Shown: positions 1 through 8,748 of the stretch, in pieces | How positions within the stretch are numbered: position 1 is the stretch's first letter | How the letters are laid out: each line of letters opens with the position of its first letter | Source of the DNA: Microglena sp. YARC | Lineage: Eukaryota; Chlorophyta; Chlorophyceae; Chlamydomonadales; Chlamydomonadaceae | Direction: 5' to 3' | Length of the DNA stretch: 64,000 nt | Assembly: GCA_022414725.1 (NCBI GenBank) | Contig: CM039467.1 | Coordinates: 16,068,043-16,132,042, forward strand | The notes under the pieces: generated by a model | What the model was told of the DNA's origin: nothing | Seen by the model: the letters and a program-made list of their open reading frames with translations, nothing else | Databases searched by the model: none | Program-made: the position numbers and the translations under genes

Positions 1-50
1 CCTACCTCGACCCCAAGGCCATCCCTTGCCTCAAGGCAGTTCTGGAGCAG
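1..50 (+). CDS. FLV: FLV exon A (5' truncated by window edge)
   Basis: Reads [16 protein letters not shown] from base 3 and ends CAG before a GT donor at 51. It matches the segment after the first iron ligands of the diiron domain (T-H-L-x-P-x-R/A-x-P-x-LK in the family). It ends in phase 0, as the next exon requires. Confidence 0.8.
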
Positions 51-3000
51 GTGCAATTGAACCAGACAAGGCCTTCCCCTATATTATACATTCATAATTA
101 CTGTCGTGTCAGCATAATTACTGCCGTTCCAGCATAATTACTGTCGTGTCAGCATAATTACTGCCGTTCCAGCATAATTACTGTCGTGTCAGCATAATTA
201 CTGCCGTTCCAGCATAATTACTGTCGCGTCAGCATAATTACTGTCGCGTCAGCATAATTACTGCCGTTCCAGCATAATTACTGTCGCGTCAGCATAATTA
301 CTGCCGTTCCAGCATAATTACTGTCGCGTCAGCATAATTACTGCCGTTCCAGCATAATTACTGTCGTGTCAGCATAATTACTGTCGCGTCAGCATAATTA
401 CTGCCGTTCCAGCATAATTACTGTCGTGTCAGCATAATTACTGCCGTTCCAGCATAATTACTGTCGCGTCAGCATAATTACTGCCGTTCCAGCATAATTA
501 CTGTCGCGTCAGCATAATTACTGCCGTTCCAGCATAATTACTGTCGCGTCAGCATAATTTCAGCACAGTTTCGGCTTAGTTTCGGTATAGTAGTGGCACT
601 ATAGTTGCCTTTGATGTAGCTAATAATGTGACAGGTTGACCGCACTACTCTTCCAATGCACCGATGACGGATATGTGCATTAGTAGAGCAGGATGGTCTA
701 CCTGTCATAAAAATAGTAGGGTGCCCCGGAGGGTCCCCTGGAGGTCGGCCCAGGGGGTGGGGTCATGTGGGTCAAGTAGCAATGGCAGCCTCATTGGTAA
801 AAGGTGCACAAGCAGGTGCTTGCTTATCCGTACAATTTAATATTTTGGCAGTCAAGAATCAGTATAGCACGACAATTACGCACCAATATTTCATTACTTA
901 CACATTAGTTACCGTATTTCATAATGCACTCTGCTTGACTTTGTGACGTTTGTGCAAATGGCATTATTATTAAACTTGGTGGCCTGTAAGGCTAATGAAG
1001 TTTACAGCTCACTGACTCCCCGAAGTTACATGGCCGAGGCTACAGTTGCTACTGCGCAACCTGCAGCAACTAGTGCGAAACAGCAGATTTCCTTGTCAAG
1101 CACAATGCGCTGATGCAATTAGCTGCGAGAGGCACGGAGATGCGACTTTTCCAAGGGCAAATTGCAGACATGCTCCAGGTCCTTAGACGGAGTCCACAGG
1201 ACAGGAGGGAAACGACAAAAAAAAAAGCGGCTTCAACAGTCAGCCATGTTTTGTCAACCGCTGCTGTCATCAAATACCGCTTCAACGGTCATCCGCAATG
1301 TTATGTTTGTCAACCGCTGATGTCATGTAATGGTCCATTACATGACAATTTGGATCATCAAATACCGCTTCAACAGTCCGCAATTCTGAGATCCGTACGC
1401 GAAAAAGTGCCCTCCGTGGTAACCCACCCCCAGTGGGAATCAAATACGAATCGCTTAGATGTCAGGGCAGTCAGTTAACCGGCTAATTCGACCGGCTTTC
1501 TTGGGGAAAACAGCACGATGTGAAGAAACAGCACCAAATCGCGTAAGTATCGCACCCACCCCCAGCGGGAATCAAATACGAATCGCTTTGATGTCAGGGC
1601 AGTCAGTTAACCGGCTAATTCGACCGGCTTTCTTGGGGAAAACAGCACGATGTGATGAAACAGCACCAAATCGCGTAAGTATCGCATAGGTCTGAGTCTC
1701 CTAGGGGGCCGACCAACTTAAACCTGGCTGTCCATCTGAAGGATTATGATTTTTAAATGCAGGCCGTAGTCGGCCGCGACGGTTCCAAGCTGGTGGTTGT
1801 GCTCTCCAACCCTGCGCTCAGGTGTGTTTGTGTATTTTGTGTGTGAAGTGATTGTGTGTGTGAGTGCTTGTGTAATTGTGTGTTAGTGTGTGTGTGTTTA
1901 GTGTTAGTGTGTGTGTTTGCTTGTGTTTAGTGTTAGTGTGTGTGTTTAGTGTTTAGTGTAGTGTGTGTAATAGTAGTGTGTGTTTAGTGTTAGTGTGTGT
2001 GTGTTTAGTGTTAGTGTGTGTGTTTGCTTGTGTAATAGTTTGTTTGCGTGTTTGTGTAATTGTGCGTTTGTTTATGTGTGTGTGTTTGTGTTTGTGCGTT
2101 TGTTTGTGTAATTGTGTGTTAGTGTGTGTGTTTGCTTGTGTAATAGTTTGTGTGCGTGTTTGTGTAATTGTGCGTTTGTTTATGTGTGTGTGTAATTGTG
2201 TTCATGTGTGTGTTTGTGTTTGTGCGTTTGTTTGTGTAATTGTGTGTTAGTGTTTGTGTATGTGTGTTTGTATCATTGTGTTTATGTGTGTGTGTGTGGA
2301 ATTGTGTGTGGGTGCTCGTGTAATTGTGTGTGTGTAATTGTGGTGGTGCTCTCCAACCCTGCTCTCAGTTGTGTTTGTGTTTGTGTTATTGTGTGTATGT
2401 GTTTGTCTGTATGTTTTTGTGTGTGTTTGCTTGTGTTATTGTGTGTGTGTTTGTGTAATTGTGTGTTTCTGTGTGAGTGTATACGCATGTGTTATAAGGG
2501 TTTTGTGTGTGTATGTGTGCGTGTGTATGCATTTGGTTGGAAGGTTGTGTGTTTGCGAGTGTATGTATGTGTTTAGAGGGTTGTGTGTGTATGCATGTGT
2601 TCGGAGGGTTTTGTGTGTGTGCTTGTGTTTGCAAGTGTATGTATGTGTTTAGAGGGTTGTGTGTGTATGCATGTGTTTTGTGTGTGCGCTTGTGTTTGCG
2701 AGTGTATGTATGTGTTTAGAGGGTTGTGTGTGTATGCATGTGTTTGGAGTGTTTTGTGTGTGCGCTTGTGTTTGCGAGTGTATGTATGTGTTTAGAGGGT
2801 TGTGTGTGTATGCATGTGTTTGGAGTGTTTTGTGTGTGTGCTTGTGTTTGCGAGTGTATGTATGTGTTTAGAGGGTTGTGTGTGTATGCATGTGTTTGGA
2901 GTGTTTTGTGTGTGCGCTTGTGTTTGCGAGTGTATGTATGTGTTTAGAGGGTTGTGTGTGTATGCATGTGTTTGGAGGGTTTTGTGTGTGTGCTTGTGTT

Positions 3001-5730
3001 TGCGAGTGTATGTATGTGTTTAGAGGGTTGTGTGTGTATGCATGTGTTTGGAGTGTTTTGTGTGTGCGCTTGTGTTTGCGAGTGTATGTATGTGTTTAGA
3101 GGTTTGTGTGTGTATGCATGTGTTGGGAGGGTTGTGTGTGTGTTCTGTGTGTGCGTGTGTGCGTGCGTAGGCCTGGCAGGGCACGTCAATCAGCATGTTG
3201 GCACTAGGCACCTGCAAGATGGGCACAAGGAGGGTTGTGTGGGTGTGTATTTGCGTGTGTGTGGGTGTTTGTGTGTGGGCCACGTAGGGCACGTCAATCA
3301 GCATGTTGGCTCTAGGCACCTGCAAGATGGACACAAGGGAGGTTGTGCATGTTGGCATGTGTGTTTGAGTGTGCATGTTTGTGTGTGTGTTCGCATGTGT
3401 GTTTGAGTGTGCATGTTTGCGTGTGTGTGTTTGCATGTGCATGTTTGCATGTGTGTGCATTTGCGAGTGTTTGCATGTGTTTGCGTGTGTGTGTGTTAGC
3501 CCGTGTGTGTGTGTTTGCGTGCCTGTGTTTGTGTGTATTAGTGTGTGTGTTTGCGTTTGGACGTGTTTGTATGCATGTGTGTGTTAGTGTTTGTGTTAGC
3601 GTGTTTGAGTGTGTGTGTATGTGTGTGTGCATGTTTGTTTGCGTGTGTGTTTCTGTATTTGCGTGTGTGTGTGTTTGCCTGTGTATGTTAGGGTGTGTGT
3701 CTGCGTGTGTGTATTTGTGTGTGTGTGTGCATGTTTGTTTGCGTGTGTGTTTCTGTATTTGCGTGTGTGTGTTTGCCTGTGAATGTTAGGGTGTGTGTCT
3801 GCGTGTGTGTATTTGTGTGTGTGTGTGCATGTTTGTTTGCGTGTGTGTTTCCGTATTTGCGTGTGTGTGTGTTTGCCTGTGTATGTTAGTGTGTGTGTCT
3901 GCGTGTGTGTATTTGTGTGTGTGTGTGCATGTTTGTTTGTGTGTGTGTCTTTGCGTGTGTGTGTTTGCGAGGGTATGTTAGGTGTGCGTTTGCATGTGTG
4001 TGTGCATGTGTGTGCTGTGTGTTCATAGGGAGATGGATCATTGATTACTCAATATTTCGGCCAAAGAAGGGACATACATTCACCACTACCACACACACAC
4101 AGTCACACACCACAACTGCCCCACACACGCACACCACCACCATTACCGTACACACATGCACACACTTCCACCAACTCTACTGTACACACACACCACCACC
4201 ATACACACACACTTTACATAACTCGATCAGGGGACCCACGAGCGGCTCGTCCATTTAACACCACCCACCATACACCCACCACCACCACCACCACCAACCC
4301 TGCGCTCAGGCTGTTGCAGTCAGCCTTGGGAGAGAAGCCAGAGGAGGCGAAGCTTCTATCTGACATCCAGCTGGTAGTGGCGCGCTCAGGCACTGCCCTT
4401 TCCGTGGGTGACACAAAGCTCGAAGCTGTGCTTACACCCACCCCTCGTTGGCCGGACCTAATGTCCATCTACTATCCCGACCAGAAGATAATGTTTACCT
4501 CCAAGCTGTTCGGCGCACACGTGCTTCCTTCGCTGGTCTATTCCGAGACTGCGAAGACGGAGGAAGGGAATGTGTTCGACACTGGAAGCTGGGAGGCGTA
4601 TGGAGATGACTGGAGGTATGTACGTATGGGCATGGGTATGTAGGTATGGACATGAGAAGCTGCGAGGCGTATGGGGACGACTAGAGGTGTGTATGTATGG
4701 ACGTGGGTATGTATGTATGGGCATTGGTATGGATGTATGTTTGGGCATGGGTATGTAGGTATGGACATGAGAAGCTGTGAGGCGTATGGGGACGACTGGA
4801 GGCATGTATGTATGGACGTGGGTATGTATGTATGGGCATTGGTATGGATGTATGTTTGGGCATGGGTATGTAGGTAGGAAGGTATGTATGGACATGGGGA
4901 GCTGGGAGGCGTATGGAGACGACTGGAGGTATGTATGTATGGGTATGGATGTAGGGGCATGGGTTTGTAGGTAAGTAGGTATGTATGGATATGGGAAGCT
5001 GGGAGGCGTACGGAGACGAATGGAGGTATGTATGTGTGGGCATGGGTATGGATGTATGTATGGGCATGGATATGTAGGTAAGTAGGTTTGTATGGACATG
5101 GGAAGCTGGGAGGCGTATGGAGACGACTGGAGGTATGTACGTATGGGCATGGGTAGGTAGGTCGGTAGGTAATATGGTATGCCTCGTTGGCTGGACCTCA
5201 TGTCCATATACTACCCCGAGCAGAAGATGATGTTTACCTCCAAGCTGTTCGGTGCACACGTGCTTCCCTCACTCGTCTATTCCAAGACTGCAAAGACGGA
5301 TGAAGGGAATGTGTTCGACACCGGTAGCTGGGAGGCGTATGGAGATGACTGGAGGTATTTGTTGATTTCTATTATCAACATTTTCAACGAAGATCCCTTC
5401 ACTTGTACTCACTGCCCGGAAAGAAGCTTTTATTTGTCCCCCCCCCACCCCCCCCACACACACACCCCCCCACACACACAATGTACTACTTTGTGTGTCT
5501 GCTAGCCCCCCAGGCCCGCCAGATGGCCAGCACACTGGACAAGCTTGACATTGCCCTGGTGAAACCTGTATTTGTTACCCCCAACACATGCACACACACA
5601 CCACACACTCACACACACCACACACAAACACACAGGTACTACTTTTGTGTGTCTGCTGGCCCCCCAGGCCCGCCAGATGGCCAGCGCGCTTGACATGCTT
5701 GACATTGCCCTGGTGAAGCTTGTATTTGTT

Positions 5731-5778
<48 letters not shown>

Positions 5779-8710
5779 ACACACACACACAAGGTGGGTA
5801 TTGCCCCACCACCACCACCACACACACACACAAGCTGCACATAGCCCCGGTGAAGCTTTGATTTATTATCCCACCACCACCACACACACACTACACGCAC
5901 CACACACAGGTACTACTTTGAGTGTCTGTTAGCCCCCCAGGCCCGCCAGATGGCCAGCGCGCTTGACAAGCTGGACATCGCTCCAGTCAGCGGCGGCACT
6001 GGTGGCATGCCCAAGAACATGAAGGAGGTGGGCGACTGGCTTAAGACCATGCTGATGGGTAAGCGGCTAGTGCCTTTCGCCACCGCCTCACCCCTGGCCT
6101 CGCTTCCCACCGACATCGCCCCACACACCATGGACGTGTCGCTCATCTGCCCCATGCACGGCCCCCTGGTGAAGCAGAGCGTGGCCCATCTGCTGAGGGA
6201 GTACCGTGAGTGGACAGACGAACAGATCAAGGTGGCCAACAGCAACAGCGTGGCGGTGCTCTACGCTAGCGCCTACGGCAACACCGCAACACTCGCTCAG
6301 GTATGTGGAGGTTCGCTCCCACTTGGGGTTGGGGTGATGGGGTTGGGGGAAACGCCAACAGCAACAGCATGGCGGTGCTCTACTCTAGAGCCTACAGCAA
6401 CACCGCAACATTCGCACATGTATGGGGGAGATGGCCCCCACTTGGGGTTGGGGGGATGGGGTTGGGGTTGGGGGAAACAGCAACAGCGTGGCGGTGCTCT
6501 ACGCTACCGCCTATGGCAACACCCCAACACTGGCCCAGGTATGGGAGAGTTGGCCCCCACTTGGGGTTGGGGGGAGAGATGGGGATGGGGGAATCTAAAC
6601 CTTTCAATCAACCTAAACCACTAAACCGAGAACCCCATAAACTTAAGTGGAGGCTAACTTAAGCAGAGGCTAACTCCCCCCCCTTCTCCCATCACCACCC
6701 CACACTCCTGCTGCCCCATCCCTCTGACCTTCTTCCTACATCCCCTCTACACTATACCTTATTACCTATGTCCATGACCTACCTCCCACAACCCTCCCGC
6801 CCTTCTGAAGATACTATAACGATATGCTATAAGTACAACCTCCCCCCCCCCCCCCCCCCCCCCGTCACCCACCACTAACTTGCCCTCACCACTCCACCAG
6901 GCCCTCAGCCGGTGCGTGACCAAGGGCGGCGTGGCCGTCGAAATGATCAACCTCGAGACCTCCACTATCGAGGAGGTGGAGGAGGCGATCAAAAACACCC
7001 AGGGCTTCATTCACCACCACCCCACCGCACCCACCACCACCAGGCCCTCAGCCACACCCACCACCAACCACACCCTCCACCACTCCCCTCCACCAGGCCC
7101 TCAGCCGAGGCGTGACCAAGGGCGGCGTGGCCGTTGAAATGATCAACCTCGAGACCTCCACTGTGGAGGAGGTGGAGGAGGCGATCAAAAACACCCAGGG
7201 CTTCATGATTGGGAGCCCTACCCTGGGCGGACACATGCCCACCCAGGTGCAGCTAGCCCTGGGGTCGATCATCCGCCAGGCCGCGGCCAAGGAGATGCCC
7301 TGTGGCGTGTTTGGTAGCTTTGGGTGGAGTGGGGAGGCGGTGGACGAGATGGAGCAGCGCCTGAAGGATGCGGGATTCAGGTGGGACTAGTTGGTTGGGC
7401 TCAGTTGGGGTCCATCCCTTCTGGTGGTGGTGTCAGTCGTGGTGTGTGTGTGAGGGTTGTGTGTGTGTGAGTGGGGGGGGGGGGTCAGCGGGATTCAGGG
7501 TGGTCTACTCAAGATTTGATGCGGTCAGATCTGGCTGCCTTGTATCGTAGGCACGCCTTAATAGCTATTGAGTACAAACCTGGGGCGGTGGTGAACGTGC
7601 GTGGTTGGGTGGGTAAGGTGGGGGTGAGGAACCCAAGCACACTAATATTTGTGTGTAATCCTTTCTCGCAGATTTGCCTACCATCCCATCCGAGTCAAGT
7701 TCCGACCCATCGCCAAGGACCTCCAGATGAGTGAGGAGAGTGGACGCGAGCTGTCAGTGGCCATCAAGCAAAAATATAATCATAATCATAATTCATCTAA
7801 TGATTTGATTATTGTATCACCTTCCTCATCCTTCTCATCCTAATCCTTTTTGCAGGTTTGCCTACCAGCCTATCCGAGTCAAGTTCCGACCCACCGCCAA
7901 GGACCTCCAGATGTGTGAGGAGAGTGGACGCGAGCTGTCAGTGGCCATCAAGCAAAATTACGATCATAATTCATCTAATGATTTGATCATTTTAAATTTT
8001 ATCACCTTTTTCAGCCTTCTCATCCTCATCCTCGTCGTAATCCTCCCTCACAGGTTTGCCTACAAATGTAATGATAACGCCTGGTGGGGCGTGGTATTAA
8101 GGTAACCCATCGTGCGTGGGAAGAGAGCAGTCTCCTACCTCAACTGGACAAGCTACCATTGCGGTTGACAACGACCTGCAACGCTTAGGGCGACCTAGGG
8201 GGAATCGAACCCCCGACCCTACATCCTCATAACAATTTGGTGTACCACTAGACCAATTGATTCGCTGAAAGGGGCTGTTTGCCTATAATATATATATAAT
8301 CATCATAATTTCTACTTCCTGCAGGGTTGCCTACCAGCCCATCCGAGTTAAGTTCCGACCCACAATATGTATAATCATACACTGCTAATACTCTCTGCAG
8401 GTTTGCCTACCAGCCCATCCGAGTCAAGTTCCGACCCACTGCCAAGGACCTCCAGATGTGTGAGGAGAGTGGACGCGACCTGTCCGTTGCCATCAAGCGA
8501 AAGCTGAAAGCCAAGGATGCCAACGCAGCCGCCGGTGATGCCAAGGCCGTCCGCCTGGCGTCAGGCCCCCAGCTGGCCATGGGTCGTGTGGTGGGCTCTC
8601 TCTCAGTGCTGACTGCCACGGATGAAGATGCATCCAGTGCCATGCTGGCAAGCTGGATCTCCCAGGTAAGGCTTGAACTTGAACTTGTGAACATGGCTCC
8701 TAGGCCAAAG

Positions 8711-8748
<38 letters not shown>

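Noticed and set aside
89..560. CRISPR-like regular array
   Set aside because: 20-bp units are contiguous with no unique spacers, in a eukaryotic intron; it is a minisatellite.
1963..3990. Long Cys/Val-rich open frames
   Set aside because: Produced by (TG)n repeats lacking stops; no domain, and alternate frames are open as well.
8160..8275. Stand-alone tRNA gene
   Set aside because: A and B boxes are present, but the segment is the head of a 210-bp SINE with target duplications, and no complete cloverleaf was established.
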